64,000 bases of DNA from assembly GCF_010993735.1 (NCBI RefSeq), contig NZ_WQNI01000019.1:25840-89839 (forward strand), in the 5' to 3' direction. The translations under genes and the position numbers were made by a program. The notes beneath the pieces were generated by a model. That model saw only the letters and a program-made list of their open reading frames with translations. It ran no database searches and was not told where the DNA came from. The stretch comes from Chelativorans alearensis. GTDB taxonomy: Bacteria; Pseudomonadota; Alphaproteobacteria; Rhizobiales; Rhizobiaceae. Every line of letters begins with the position of its first letter. The first letter of the stretch is position 1. This document shows, piece after piece, positions 8,260 to 17,946 of the stretch.

Positions 8260-9800
8260 TCAGTGACCGCCAGGCGGGATTGGCCGCTGCGAGGCAGATC
8301 CAGGCGCGAAAAAGCCTCCGGCGGTGCGTCGTTGGCACGCATGAGGTCGACCATCAGCGCGGCCAGTCTGTCCTCCTGCTCCTTGTCATTCAGCGGCTGC
8401 TGCTGGCCCGGGTCCGTCTGCAAATCGTAGAGCCGGGTGCCGGCCTCCAGGAGCGCCCCGGGACCGTAGTTGTTATACATGGGTGAGCGCTCGACCACCG
8501 GCACCTTGAGGAGCCGCGCGCCCTTGGTGAAGGAGAAAGGATCGGCAATGCCGGCGTCGGCCAACTCCTCCGGTGTGAAGGGCGCGAAGATGTGTGTCGG
8601 CATCAGCGTGTATTGATAGATCTCCTGCCGCGCCAGGTCTTCAGGAAAGCGGTGATAGGTATAGCGGCCGTCGGCGATGTTCACCGCCCCGCCGAAATAG
8701 CCGAACAACGCGCCTTCCCGCCGCCGCTCGCCGGCCATCATGGAGGTAAGCGGATAGCCCTCCATTTCCTCTGCCGCCTCGACGCCGAAAAAGCCGAGGA
8801 AGGTGGGTGCGAGGTCGATCGATTGCGTCAAGGAGGAGGAGCGCGTTCCCGCGCAATCCGGCCGGCGCGGGTCATGGATGAAGAGCGGGATGTGCGCGAC
8901 CTCCTCGTAGAGGTTCATGCGGTTCTTAGCCCAAAAGTCGTGCTCGCCGAGCAGGAAGCCGTGGTCCGTGGTCACCACCAAGGCGGTGTCTTTCCACATG
9001 TCGTGCCGGTCAAAATAGTCGAGAAGCTCTCCCAGGAGATGATCGCACATGGCAACCACCGCGTAATAGTTGGCGCGCAACTCCTCGCATTCCTCGGGCA
9101 GTTCATCGACGCGGCCGTAGCGCGGCCAATCGCGGATCGGCCCCTCCCAGCCGGTGTCGAACGGCTCCTTGAAGCGGCGCGGCGCGTGGAACGGCTCGTG
9201 CGGGTCGAAGGTTTCGATCTGCAGCAGCCAGTTGTCGGCGTCGCGGTTCACGTCGAGGAAATCGAAGCCGTGCGCAAAGCACTTGACGGAGGGGAAATCC
9301 TTCTCCTCGCGGATGAATTCCCGGTTGACGATATTCTGCGAGAAATACTGCCGCCGCTCGGTCGTGAACTGACGCGCATGATACATTTCGCGCAACCGCT
9401 CCCAGTGCGGCTGGACCATCGCCTTCCAGGGGTCGCCCTCCTGCCCGCGCACGAACTCGTAGGAATCGTAGCGGTTATGGTAGGTCGCGCCGCCATCCTC
9501 CCAATAGTGGAAATGGTCGGTGACCAAATGACTGTAGACCCCCGCCCCCTTGTGCAGCAGTTCGGGAAAGGCATTGTCGAAGGGCTCCAAGGGCCCCCAA
9601 CTCCTGTGCAAGAAGGTGAGCCGGCCCGTCAGCATGTCACGCCGCGCCGGCATGCAGGGCAGGCTGCCGACATAATGCTTGTCGAATGTGACGGCGCGCC
9701 GGGCGAGGCGGTCGAAATTCGGCGTCGGGACACGCCTTCCCCCATAGGGCGAAAGCATGTGCCGGTTGAGCGAGTCGAAGAGGACGAAGACGACCTTCAT
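8256..9800 (-). CDS. Sulfatase (alkaline phosphatase superfamily)
   Basis: 514 aa. The type I sulfatase signature is CMPARRDMLTGR with Cys49 as the residue converted to formylglycine; VFVLFDSLNRHML at the N-terminus holds the first metal Asp, and TTDHGFLLGEHDFWAKN carries the second metal/active-site cluster. No signal peptide, so it is probably cytoplasmic and acts on an imported sulfate ester. The start is placed at the ATG at 9800 (MKVVFVLF), where the fold begins; an upstream frame to 9845 adds 15 unlikely residues. It lies 48 nt after the sugar-ABC permease and is coupled to the DUF4432 gene. No formylglycine-generating enzyme is present in the window. Confidence 0.92.
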   Translation of the reverse strand: MKVVFVLFDSLNRHMLSPYGGRRVPTPNFDRLARRAVTFDKHYVGSLPCMPARRDMLTGRLTFLHRSWGPLEPFDNAFPELLHKGAGVYSHLVTDHFHYWEDGGATYHNRYDSYEFVRGQEGDPWKAMVQPHWERLREMYHARQFTTERRQYFSQNIVNREFIREEKDFPSVKCFAHGFDFLDVNRDADNWLLQIETFDPHEPFHAPRRFKEPFDTGWEGPIRDWPRYGRVDELPEECEELRANYYAVVAMCDHLLGELLDYFDRHDMWKDTALVVTTDHGFLLGEHDFWAKNRMNLYEEVAHIPLFIHDPRRPDCAGTRSSSLTQSIDLAPTFLGFFGVEAAEEMEGYPLTSMMAGERRREGALFGYFGGAVNIADGRYTYHRFPEDLARQEIYQYTLMPTHIFAPFTPEELADAGIADPFSFTKGARLLKVPVVERSPMYNNYGPGALLEAGTRLYDLQTDPGQQQPLNDKEQEDRLAALMVDLMRANDAPPEAFSRLDLPRSGQSRLAVTE

Positions 9801-9848
9801 TTCACTGTTCCCCGAGATTTTCCGAATGTTCGAATATGGGCGCACCCA

Positions 9849-10688
9849 TCATTTCACCGCCCCTTGGGTCAGCCCCTTGACGATGTAGCGCTGCGCGACG
9901 AGAAGCAGCAGCAGCGCCGGAAGGATTGACAGCGCCGCGCTCGCCGCCATTTGCGTGTACTGGATCTCGAAATCCTGGGCGAATTTGGCGATGGCCACCG
10001 GGACCGTTGCAGTTTGCTTCATGCTCAGGGTCAGGGCCACGGCAAACTCGTTCCAGGAGAAGACGAAGGTGAGCACCGCCGTCGCCGCCAGGCCGGGCGC
10101 AATGATGGGCAGCACCACGTGCCGCAGCAGGATGGGCGTCGTGGCGCCGTCCATCCTGGCGGCCTCCTCCAGCTCCCGCGGCACATCCCGCACGAAGACG
10201 CTCATCAGCCACAGCGCCATCGGCAGGTTCAGTGTGGTGTGCGCAAGGATGAGGCCGATGAAGGTGTTGTCGAGCCCGACCGGCCGCGCCATCGCGTACC
10301 AGGCGCTGGCGAGCGCCACCGGCGGGATCATATGGAAGATCAGTGTCCAGGCGAGGAATACATGCACGATCCAGCCCGGCCAGCGCATGCGGTGGAGCGA
10401 CCATGCCGCGAGCGTGGCGACCGCTAGACAGAGCGCGGTGCTGGCAATGCCGACGATCAGCGAGTTGCGGTAGTTGAGCAGGAAATCCGATGTCTTCGAG
10501 AACAGGACCTCGGCGAAATTGAACCAGACGGGGCTGAAGAGGAACTCGCCCATGAGCAGCGAGATCTGCGTGCGGAAACCGGCGGCGACCGTCCAGGCGA
10601 CCGGCGCGATGACGATGGCCGCAGCGGTAACTAGGACGAGGTGGGTAGGCGCGATGCGCCCTTGGCGAGAGACGGGACCGTTCATCAT
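9849..10688 (-). CDS. Carbohydrate ABC transporter permease (MalG/UgpE-like)
   Basis: 279 aa inner-membrane protein with about six membrane segments and the EAA loop EEAARMDGATTPILLRHVVL, which docks onto the ATPase. CUT1-family permease, the second of the pair. Its ATG (10688) overlaps the stop of the first permease as ATGA, so the two are translationally coupled. A long open frame continues upstream antiphase to the partner gene, but only the part from 10688 has permease character. It works with the permease at 10685-11623 and the binding protein at 11644-12987; the ATP-binding subunit is not in the window. Confidence 0.92.
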   Translation of the reverse strand: MMNGPVSRQGRIAPTHLVLVTAAAIVIAPVAWTVAAGFRTQISLLMGEFLFSPVWFNFAEVLFSKTSDFLLNYRNSLIVGIASTALCLAVATLAAWSLHRMRWPGWIVHVFLAWTLIFHMIPPVALASAWYAMARPVGLDNTFIGLILAHTTLNLPMALWLMSVFVRDVPRELEEAARMDGATTPILLRHVVLPIIAPGLAATAVLTFVFSWNEFAVALTLSMKQTATVPVAIAKFAQDFEIQYTQMAASAALSILPALLLLLVAQRYIVKGLTQGAVK

Positions 10689-11623
10689 GTCCTCCCGAGG
10701 CCGCGGCGGGCCGAAAGGGCGATGACAAGCAGAAGCGAAACGAGGAAGATGACGGCGACGGACATGGCGGAGCCGTAGCCGATGCGGTCTTCGGTGAAGA
10801 AGCGCTGGTAAAGCGTGAAGCTGACCACCTCCGTCGCCGTCCCCGGGCCGCCGCTCGTCAGGAGATAGACCTCGTCGAACACCTTGAAGGCCAGCACGAG
10901 GCGGAAGGCGAACGTCACGACGATGGTGGGTATCATCAGCGGCAGCGTGATGTAGCGAAACTCCTGCCAGGGCTTCGCGCCGTCCACTTTCGCAGCCTCG
11001 AAGATGTCCTGCGGCAGCGATTCGATGCCGGCGAGAAAGAGCAGAAAACAGAACGGCGTCCAGTGCCAGATGTCGACGACGATCACCGACAGGAGGGCTG
11101 TCTCGGCGGAGCCCAGCCAGTCGTGCTGCATGACGCCCAGCAGCGCGAGCCCCTGGTTGATGAGCCCGAAATCGTAATTGAGCATCAACTTCCAGATAGC
11201 GCCGATGACGATGCCGGGAATGAGGATCGGCAGGATGAAGATCGCCCGGTAGAGGACGCGGCCGCGCGTCACCTTGCTGCACAGGAGCGCAAGCCCGAGC
11301 CCCAGCACCATCTGGCCAGCCACGGCGCAGAAGGCGAAGATGAAGGTGTTGACGAGCCCTGCCCTGAACAGCGCGTCGGAGCCGAGCGCACGGTAATGCG
11401 ACAGGCCCACGAAGCTGCGGGTGGAGTCGCCGCCAGCCCAGGTGATGTCCTGGAAGCTGCTTACGAACAGGTTGGCCAGGGGAAGCACGCTGAGCAACAG
11501 CATCAGCGCCAATGCCGGTGAGAACGTCAGCCAGCGCCACAGCCGGTCATCGCCGAACGCGGCGCCGGCCTTGCGCCCGCCTGTCCGGTCTCCCGCCAGT
11601 GTGGCGACCGAGGCCGTGCTCAT
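10685..11623 (-). CDS. Carbohydrate ABC transporter permease (MalF/UgpA-like)
   Basis: 312 aa with six predicted membrane helices and the EAA motif EAAKVDGAKPWQEFRYITL. First permease of a CUT1 sugar ABC transporter. It follows the binding-protein gene by 20 nt and overlaps the next permease gene by 4 nt. The substrate is probably a mono- or oligosaccharide or a sulfated sugar, judged from the sulfatase and the epimerase-like protein downstream in the same operon. Confidence 0.92.
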   Translation of the reverse strand: MSTASVATLAGDRTGGRKAGAAFGDDRLWRWLTFSPALALMLLLSVLPLANLFVSSFQDITWAGGDSTRSFVGLSHYRALGSDALFRAGLVNTFIFAFCAVAGQMVLGLGLALLCSKVTRGRVLYRAIFILPILIPGIVIGAIWKLMLNYDFGLINQGLALLGVMQHDWLGSAETALLSVIVVDIWHWTPFCFLLFLAGIESLPQDIFEAAKVDGAKPWQEFRYITLPLMIPTIVVTFAFRLVLAFKVFDEVYLLTSGGPGTATEVVSFTLYQRFFTEDRIGYGSAMSVAVIFLVSLLLVIALSARRGLGRT

Positions 11624-11643
11624 CGTGACTCCCCCTCTCCGCC

Positions 11644-12987
11644 TCAGAGCGGCTCAATCTGGCTGGTATCGTACTGGTGCTTGTCCATGATGGCGTGGAT
11701 CTCGTCGGCCATGCCGTTCAGCGACTCGACGGCGGAGATCTCACCGGCGATGGCTCGGTTGAGCCCGAGCTCCAGCACGGCGATCACCTCGCTCGCTTCC
11801 GGGAACTGGTAGATATTGACGGCGTGCGGAAGCGCCTGCGCCAGCGGCTTCATCCAGCGGTAGCGGTGCTCGTCGGCGATCGGCTCGTCGTAGACCGCCG
11901 CGTGTACGGGGATGCCGCCGGCCTCCGCCGTGGTAAGCTGGGCCTCCTTGGTCTGGAACCAGCGCAGGAACTCGACTGCGGCGCGCTTGCGCTCGTCGGG
12001 GACGTTATGGGCGACGCCCGCCAGCCAGTGGCCGAGGCCGGGCGCAGTGGGCAGCTCCGGCAGCGAGGGGGGCGGGGCCCACTCCACCTTGTCGACCACC
12101 GCCGACTTGTTGGGATCGTCCATCTGCGACCACGCGGCAATCACCATCATGACGTGGGCTGCCTGACCGGTCACAATGCTTTGAACGACCTCGGCCTGGT
12201 CCATTGCCGCCGTCTTGGGATGTCCGGCCTCGCGGGCAAGTCGGATATAGTATTCGAGCGCTTCCCGCCCTTCCGGGCTGTTCAGCGTGACTGTGTAGTC
12301 TCCGGACGATTGGTCCCTGAAGATGCCGCCGCCATGGCCGTAGAGATAGGGGTAGAAATCGTAGGCCACGGTGTGCGGGCCGCGCGCGCCGCGCTGGACG
12401 ATGCCGTAGCGCTGCGGCGGCTCATGGAAGCGGCGCGCATTCTCTTCCAGCTCGGCAAAGGTCGCCGGCGCTTCGAGTCCCGCCTCGGCATAAAGGTCGC
12501 CGCGATAATAGAGCATCGGGATATTGGGCTGGACGGGCACCGACATCAGCTTGCCGTCAGCTGTGACGGTCTTCTTTTCAGCGTTGTAGTAGACGGTGTC
12601 CCCCAGCGTGTAGACCTTCGGATCGAGCTTGAAGCCCGGATCGATGTCTGTGATGGGTGCGACGAAGCCGCCGGCATACATCTCCGTGAACCAGCCGGAG
12701 TTCATGATCAGGATGTCGTACTGGCCCTCGTTCGCGCGCACCGAATTGCGCTGCTTTTCGAGCGAGCCCGCGAAAGGATTGACGTCGAGTTCTACCCGGT
12801 TGCCGGTCTCGGATTCGTAACGTTCTACGGTTCTGCGGAAGCTATCGAACCACGGCGACTGGTTGATGACGATGGTGATGGGCGCAACCGTCTGCGCCCA
12901 CAAAGGCCGCCATGTGGCAGCCGTCGCTGCGGCCGCTCCCATGCCGGCAAGGGCGTGACGTCTGTTGATTCCAGGCAGATTCCTCAT
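11644..12987 (-). CDS. Sugar ABC transporter substrate-binding protein
   Basis: 447 aa periplasmic family 1 solute-binding protein. The N-terminus MRNLPGINRRHALAGMGA has a twin-arginine-like RR motif before a hydrophobic stretch ending near ATWRPLWAQT, so Tat export is plausible. The body has typical elements: PITIVINQSPWFDSFRRTVE, YDILIMNSGWFTEMYAGG, VPVQPNIPMLYYR. The ATG at 12987 is chosen because GAGGGAGGAAATC directly precedes it; the open frame extends 22 codons further without signal-peptide character. First structural gene of the operon, 105 nt after the LysR gene. Confidence 0.9.
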   Translation of the reverse strand: MRNLPGINRRHALAGMGAAAATAATWRPLWAQTVAPITIVINQSPWFDSFRRTVERYESETGNRVELDVNPFAGSLEKQRNSVRANEGQYDILIMNSGWFTEMYAGGFVAPITDIDPGFKLDPKVYTLGDTVYYNAEKKTVTADGKLMSVPVQPNIPMLYYRGDLYAEAGLEAPATFAELEENARRFHEPPQRYGIVQRGARGPHTVAYDFYPYLYGHGGGIFRDQSSGDYTVTLNSPEGREALEYYIRLAREAGHPKTAAMDQAEVVQSIVTGQAAHVMMVIAAWSQMDDPNKSAVVDKVEWAPPPSLPELPTAPGLGHWLAGVAHNVPDERKRAAVEFLRWFQTKEAQLTTAEAGGIPVHAAVYDEPIADEHRYRWMKPLAQALPHAVNIYQFPEASEVIAVLELGLNRAIAGEISAVESLNGMADEIHAIMDKHQYDTSQIEPL

Positions 12988-13027
12988 GATTTCCTCCCTC
13001 ACGACGACCTCGTGCTCCGAGAGGAAA

Positions 13028-13054
13028 TTTCCACAAAAGTCCCATTCCCACAAA
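13028..13054 (-). promoter_or_regulatory. Direct repeat upstream of sugar-binding-protein gene
   Basis: TTTCCACAAA (13028-13037) and TTCCCACAAA (13045-13054) are spaced 17 bp start to start, within the short gap between the LysR gene and the binding-protein gene. This is a plausible activator site for the adjacent LysR protein, but no T-N11-A motif is obvious and the assignment is tentative. Confidence 0.25.
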
Positions 13055-13091
13055 TAACTAACTAGGCCTTATCGATACCGAATCGGAATGA

Positions 13092-13997
13092 TTAGTTGGT
13101 GGGTTCCCGCTCGCAGATCGCGACCAGTTCCTCGACAATTGCCTCCGCTGCCGGCGAGAGCCACCCGTCCTTCCGCGTGATGATGCCGGCGCTGCGGAAG
13201 GCGTCGAGCTCCGGCACCTTGAGCATGACGAGGTCGACCGCCTCCGGCAGCTTGAGCGTGGTCGACACAGTGAATGTCAGCGCATCGGAAAAGCGGGCCA
13301 TCTGCAGAAGAAATGCCAAAGAATCGGTCTCGACGACCGCTTTCGGGGGCGGGAGGTCCATGGCCGTGAAAAGGGCCTTAAGTCTTTGGTGAGCCCGCGT
13401 GGTCTCCGGCGGCATCGCCCAGGGATATTTCAAGAGCTCCGGGGCAGCGAGATTGCGCCTGCCTGTAAGCTCGTGATCCTTCCGGCAGCACACACCCAGC
13501 CGATCGGTGGAGAGCGGCTGCATCCTGAGGTCGCGGGCAGCATCCGAGGCGGGCAGTTCGGCAACAACGAGGTCGACCTCGCCGTGACGCAGGGCCCGCA
13601 GCAGCGCATCGTCGAAGCCACCCTCGATTCTGACCCTTATTGATGGATTCTTGGCGGCAGCCTTCGCCACGGCCGCCGGCAAAAGCCGCCTCAGCCAGGC
13701 CGGTCCTGCTCCGATCGTCACGGTGCCGACCTTGCCTCCACGGAGCGACTCGATCTCGTTCTTCGCATCGCCGAACTGGACCTTTATGGCTTCCGCATGC
13801 CGCAACAGGCTCTGGCCGTAGGGTGTCAGTTCGACCCCACGCGGCATGCGCTCGAACAGCTTCACGCCCAGCTCGAGTTCCAGCGCCCGCACGGTCTTTG
13901 TGAGCGTCGGCTGCGCGATCCCCAAGATAGTCGCGGCGAGGGTCATGCTTCTACGTTCCGCGACCGTCAAAAAGTACTCGAGTTGGCGAATATTCAT
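13092..13997 (-). CDS. LysR-family transcriptional regulator
   Basis: 301 aa. N-terminal winged helix (MNIRQLEYFLTVAERRSMTL; helix-turn-helix about residues 18-37, AATILGIAQPTLTKTVRAL) and a LysR substrate-binding domain (VTIGAGPAWLRRLLP onward). It lies just upstream of, and in the same direction as, the sugar ABC/sulfatase operon, and is the obvious candidate regulator of it. Unlike the usual LysR layout it is not divergent from its likely target. Confidence 0.92.
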   Translation of the reverse strand: MNIRQLEYFLTVAERRSMTLAATILGIAQPTLTKTVRALELELGVKLFERMPRGVELTPYGQSLLRHAEAIKVQFGDAKNEIESLRGGKVGTVTIGAGPAWLRRLLPAAVAKAAAKNPSIRVRIEGGFDDALLRALRHGEVDLVVAELPASDAARDLRMQPLSTDRLGVCCRKDHELTGRRNLAAPELLKYPWAMPPETTRAHQRLKALFTAMDLPPPKAVVETDSLAFLLQMARFSDALTFTVSTTLKLPEAVDLVMLKVPELDAFRSAGIITRKDGWLSPAAEAIVEELVAICEREPTN

Positions 13998-14135
13998 TTG
14001 AGTTTAGCGGATTGGAGAACGACCGGATCGGATTGTAGCCCACGCAAGCCAGCAAAGGCCTGCCACTACTGGTAGCGTGTATATCTGGTTTGGAAAAGCT
14101 CTGGAAAGTCGGAGGCCTCTTGAGCGCACCGCCCG

Positions 14136-15104
14136 TCAATCCAAATCGTCCCGTATACAGGCGTTCGCGTGTCCGGGCGCGACTTCGCGCAGTGCCGGAA
14201 CGGGTCCCGCGCAGGCGTCGAGGGCAAAGGGGCAGCGGGTTCTGAAGACGCATCCCGAGGGCGGGTTGGCCGGACTGGGTATGTCGCCAGTAAGGATCTG
14301 CCGCTTTCCCCGGCGTGCCGGGTCGGGCGATGGCACGGCCGACAGCAGCGCCCTCGTATAGGGATGACGCGGATTGGAATAGAGCTCCCGGCTGGGGGCT
14401 ATTTCCACGATCCGCCCGAGATAGAGCACGATAACCGTGTCGGCGACATATTCGACGACCGCCAGATCATGCGCGATGAAAAGCATCGTCAGTCCGAGCC
14501 GCAGCTGCAGGTCGCGCAAAAGGTTGATGATCTGGGCCTGTATCGACACGTCGAGCGCGGACACGGGTTCATCAGCGACGATGAGTTCGGGTTCGAGAAC
14601 CAGGGCCCGCGCAATGCCGATGCGCTGGCGCTGGCCGCCGGAAAACTCGTGCGCGTAGCGGCTGAAGGCATCGGCCGGCAAATCGACCGCGGCGAGCGCT
14701 TTCACCGCCTTCTCGGCGCGCTCGGCCCTGGTGCCGAGGCGCTGGATTTCGAGCCCCTCGGTGAGGATTTCACCGATGGTCATTCGTGGTGACAGGCTGG
14801 CGAACGGATCCTGGAAAATGTACTGCACGCGGGCGTGGAGCCGGCGCAACTGCCGGGCCGAGAGCCGCGCGGTCTCGACACCGTCGAAGCGCACGCTGCC
14901 TGAGGTCGGTTCGATCAGTTGCGCTACCATACGGCCGATGGTGGTCTTGCCGCTGCCCGATTCACCGACCAGGCCGACCACCCTGCCGCGCGGAACCTCA
15001 AACGAGACATCCTCCACGGCCCGCACCACCGGGCCGCGGCCGAATGCGACGGGCGCGAAGTGCTTGGTCAGACGGGTGACGGAAAGCAACGGTTCCTCCG
15101 GCAT
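14136..15104 (-). CDS. Dipeptide/oligopeptide-type ABC transporter ATP-binding protein (DppF-like)
   Basis: 322 aa. Walker A GESGSGKT (residues 47-54), signature FSGGQRQRIGIARAL, Walker B LIVADEPVSALD, and the oligopeptide-specific C-terminal segment NPRHPYTRALLSAVP with the Cys-rich CVFRTRCPFA. The ATG at 15104 is chosen because AGGAAA precedes it by a normal distance and it lies 2 nt after the stop of the partner gene; an in-frame ATG at 15122 would overlap that gene. Last gene of the operon 20558 to 14136, energising the permeases at 17059-18906 with its partner ATPase. Confidence 0.93.
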   Translation of the reverse strand: MPEEPLLSVTRLTKHFAPVAFGRGPVVRAVEDVSFEVPRGRVVGLVGESGSGKTTIGRMVAQLIEPTSGSVRFDGVETARLSARQLRRLHARVQYIFQDPFASLSPRMTIGEILTEGLEIQRLGTRAERAEKAVKALAAVDLPADAFSRYAHEFSGGQRQRIGIARALVLEPELIVADEPVSALDVSIQAQIINLLRDLQLRLGLTMLFIAHDLAVVEYVADTVIVLYLGRIVEIAPSRELYSNPRHPYTRALLSAVPSPDPARRGKRQILTGDIPSPANPPSGCVFRTRCPFALDACAGPVPALREVAPGHANACIRDDLD

Positions 15105-15106
15105 GG

Positions 15107-16117
15107 TCAGATTTCCTGCCATCGGATGCAGCGGCTCGCGTGGCCCTTCCCCGTGTCGACGAGATCCGGGAATGCGGTGGTGCAGGCGCCGATCGCATGG
15201 GGGCAGCGGGGCGCGAACGCACAGCCGGGCGGCAAGTCGACAAGGCTCGGAACGGAGCCGGCGATCGTCTGCAGCGGAGCGCCGGCCTCTTTGAGCGCTG
15301 TCGCTTCGCCGAGCTGCGGCACCGAGCGCATAAGGCCCTTGGTATAGGGGTGACGGGGATGGGAAAAGACGCTGCGCACGTTCCCCGCTTCAACGATCGA
15401 ACCGGCATACATCACCGCAACCCGGTCGGCGATCTCGGCTACAACGCCGAGATTATGGGTCACGAACAGCATCGCCATGCCACGCTCGGCCTGGAGCTTG
15501 GCCAGAAGGTCAAGGATCTGAGCCTGGATTGTGACATCGAGCGCCGTGGTCGGCTCGTCGGCGATGAGCAGTGCTGGATTGCAGGCGAGCGCCATGGCGA
15601 TGGTGGCGCGCTGGCGCATGCCGCCCGATAGCTCGTGCGGGTACTGCCTAACCCGCCGCTGCGGGTCGGGAATACCGACATCGACCAGCAGCCGAGCGGC
15701 ATCGGCGATGGCTTCACGACGAGACTTTCCCAGATGGATACGGATCGGCTCGGCAATCTGCTCACCGATAGTATAGACCGGGTTGAGGCTTGTCAGCGGC
15801 TCCTGGAACACCATTCCGATGTCGTTGCCTCGGATGCAGCGCAGGGTCTCGTTATCGAGGGCCTGCAGTTCGGCCGTCTCGCCGGACTTGCGTCGCAGCA
15901 TCAAGCGACCCGATGCGATCCGCCCGATCCCTTTGGGCAGAAGCCCGACGATGGAAAGGCTGGTCACCGACTTGCCCGAGCCGGACTCGCCGACGAGCGC
16001 CAGGGTTTCTCCGGCCGCGATAGTGAGGTCCAGGTCGCGCACTGCCGCCACCTCGCGGCCGCCGATGCGGAACGTCGTCGTCAGCCCTTTGATCTCGATG
16101 ACGGGCGGGCCTGCCAT
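15107..16117 (-). CDS. Dipeptide/oligopeptide-type ABC transporter ATP-binding protein (DppD-like)
   Basis: 336 aa. Walker A GESGSGKS (residues 43-50), signature [15 protein letters not shown], Walker [14 protein letters not shown]-terminal [12 protein letters not shown] and Cys-containing [14 protein letters not shown] typical of DppD/OppD. The ATG at 16117 starts 3 nt after the stop of the DapA-family gene, so the genes are tightly packed. Pairs with the DppF-like ATPase immediately downstream. Confidence 0.93.
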   Translation of the reverse strand: MAGPPVIEIKGLTTTFRIGGREVAAVRDLDLTIAAGETLALVGESGSGKSVTSLSIVGLLPKGIGRIASGRLMLRRKSGETAELQALDNETLRCIRGNDIGMVFQEPLTSLNPVYTIGEQIAEPIRIHLGKSRREAIADAARLLVDVGIPDPQRRVRQYPHELSGGMRQRATIAMALACNPALLIADEPTTALDVTIQAQILDLLAKLQAERGMAMLFVTHNLGVVAEIADRVAVMYAGSIVEAGNVRSVFSHPRHPYTKGLMRSVPQLGEATALKEAGAPLQTIAGSVPSLVDLPPGCAFAPRCPHAIGACTTAFPDLVDTGKGHASRCIRWQEI

Positions 16118-16120
16118 CAA

Positions 16121-17038
16121 CTACTCCAGAAGGCCCGCTGCATGCAGGATCACGTCGATGCGCGCGGCTTCTTCGTCGTTGAGCGCACGTTGCGGACGGG
16201 GCATGAGATTGGTGTCGATGATCCCGAGGCTGCGCATCGCGGTCTTGAACGCACCGATGCCGGCGGAACCGGCGCTGGTGCGCGGCAGGCTCACCCGGAC
16301 CATTTCGAACAGACGGCACAGCCTCTCCTGCTCCGCGCGCGCTGCTGCGATGTCCCCCGCTTGGCAAAGATCCCACAAACGTACATAGCCACGCGGATCG
16401 ACATTGCCGAGGCCGGGCACCACGCCGTGCGCACCCATGCCAAGTGCTCCGTCGACCAGGATTTCCGAACCCGTCATAGCGAAGAAATTGGGATCCGCTG
16501 CCATGTCCATCAGCACATACCGGAAATTGCCGTCGTCGCCGCTTGAGTCCTTCAGTCCCGCGATCGCGCCCTCCCGTGCCAATGTCACGGTCGTGGCGCG
16601 CTCGAGCTTGGTGCCTACGCAAACCGGAATATCGTAGGCGATGACCGGCACATCCAACGCTTCGCGCACATAGCGGAAGTGGTCGATGATTTCCGGCTGG
16701 CTGGTGCGGGTGTAGAATGGAGCGGTCACGACCACCGCATCCACGCCGGCTGCCTGGGCTCTACGCGCGTGCTCGATAACGCGCTCCGTCGTCGGGGCGA
16801 TGACGCCGGCGAAGATGGGCACCCTGCCCCCGGTTTGCTCGACCGCATGCTCGATGATTTTCACGCGTGTGGCTTCGTCGTGAAAAACCACCTCGCTGGT
16901 CGAGCCAAGGACGAACAGGCCGTGCACGCCGGCATCCAGCAGATGGTCGATCGCTTTGGAGAAAGAAACGTAGTCGACTTCGAGCCGTTCGTTGAGCGGC
17001 GTGATGACCGGTGGAACGACACCTTTGAACAGAGGCAT
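16121..17038 (-). CDS. DapA-family (dihydrodipicolinate synthase/N-acetylneuraminate lyase superfamily) enzyme
   Basis: 305 aa TIM barrel. Schiff-base Lys163 in IAGLKDSSGD, catalytic Tyr135 in VIAYDIP, and GSTSE at 45-49 in place of the usual GSTGE pyruvate-binding motif. The superfamily includes aldolases and dehydratases acting on 2-keto acids and keto-deoxy sugar acids. Because it is embedded between the permease and ATPase genes of a Dpp-type importer, it probably acts in catabolism of the imported substrate rather than in lysine synthesis. Specific reaction unknown. Confidence 0.9.
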   Translation of the reverse strand: MPLFKGVVPPVITPLNERLEVDYVSFSKAIDHLLDAGVHGLFVLGSTSEVVFHDEATRVKIIEHAVEQTGGRVPIFAGVIAPTTERVIEHARRAQAAGVDAVVVTAPFYTRTSQPEIIDHFRYVREALDVPVIAYDIPVCVGTKLERATTVTLAREGAIAGLKDSSGDDGNFRYVLMDMAADPNFFAMTGSEILVDGALGMGAHGVVPGLGNVDPRGYVRLWDLCQAGDIAAARAEQERLCRLFEMVRVSLPRTSAGSAGIGAFKTAMRSLGIIDTNLMPRPQRALNDEEAARIDVILHAAGLLE

Positions 17039-17058
17039 TTGAGACCTTCTTTTGAAAT

Positions 17059-17946
17059 TCAGTTGAGATCGGCGCGCGGGTTGAAGGCGTCGCGAAGCCC
17101 GTCACCCACGAAGTTGATGGCAAGGACCGTCACGACCATGGCCGCGCCGGGGAACATCCACTGCCAGGGATAGCTTTCCAGAACGAGCGTCGAGCGCGCG
17201 GAGTTGAGCATGTTGCCCCAACTCGCTTCCGGCGGGGGCACCCCCATGCCGAGGAACGACAAGCCCGCCTCCAGCAGGATGCCGCTGGCGACCTGCAGGG
17301 TCGCGTAGACCACCAGGATGTCTATGCTGTTGGGCAGGCCGTGCCGCAGCAACAGGTGCGGTAGGCCCGCCCCCATGCCGCGCGCGGCGACGACGAAATC
17401 GCGCTCGCGCAGCTCCAGAAGCCGCGCCCGCACCATGCGCGACAGGACCGGCCAGGAGAGCAGCGAGATGACGATGATGGTGGGAACGATGCCGGTGCCC
17501 GCAATCGAAGCAAGCACCAGCAGGAAGATGACGGGCGGCAAGGTCATCGCCAGATCGACCAGCCGCATCGCGACGCTGTCGACGAAGCGGCCTCCGAAGC
17601 CGGCCACTGCACCGATGACGAAGCCAATGACCGTCGAAATCGCCATTGAGACCGTCGCCACCAGCAGTGAGATTCGGCCGCCCTGCATAAGGCGCGCCAT
17701 CACGTCGCGGCCGACCCCGTCGCTGCCGAGCCAGTGGGCCGCCGAAGGGCCCTTGTTCATCGCCAAAAGGTCGATGTCGTTGGGGGCATAGGGCCACCAG
17801 AGATCATAGCTGAGGATCGCCAGCACGATCGGGAGCAGGATCGCTACGCCAGCGACCGCGGCTCTGTTGGTTAAAAACCGGTCCACCGCCCGGCGCAGGG
17901 GCCCCTTGGGCCGCTCGGCAGCGAAAGCGGGTGCGGACGCGGCCAT
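17059..17946 (-). CDS. Dipeptide-type ABC transporter permease (DppC-like)
   Basis: 295 aa. An N-terminal cytoplasmic/TM segment ([21 protein letters not shown]) and the conserved DppC motif [20 protein letters not shown], then about five further membrane helices with the EAA-like loop [17 protein letters not shown]. The start abuts the stop of the DppB-like gene. Second permease of the importer. Confidence 0.93.
   Translation of the reverse strand: MAASAPAFAAERPKGPLRRAVDRFLTNRAAVAGVAILLPIVLAILSYDLWWPYAPNDIDLLAMNKGPSAAHWLGSDGVGRDVMARLMQGGRISLLVATVSMAISTVIGFVIGAVAGFGGRFVDSVAMRLVDLAMTLPPVIFLLVLASIAGTGIVPTIIVISLLSWPVLSRMVRARLLELRERDFVVAARGMGAGLPHLLLRHGLPNSIDILVVYATLQVASGILLEAGLSFLGMGVPPPEASWGNMLNSARSTLVLESYPWQWMFPGAAMVVTVLAINFVGDGLRDAFNPRADLN

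Noticed and set aside
8592..9929. 445-codon plus-strand frame opposite the first sulfatase
   Set aside because: Antisense to a gene with complete sulfatase motifs; no family resemblance.
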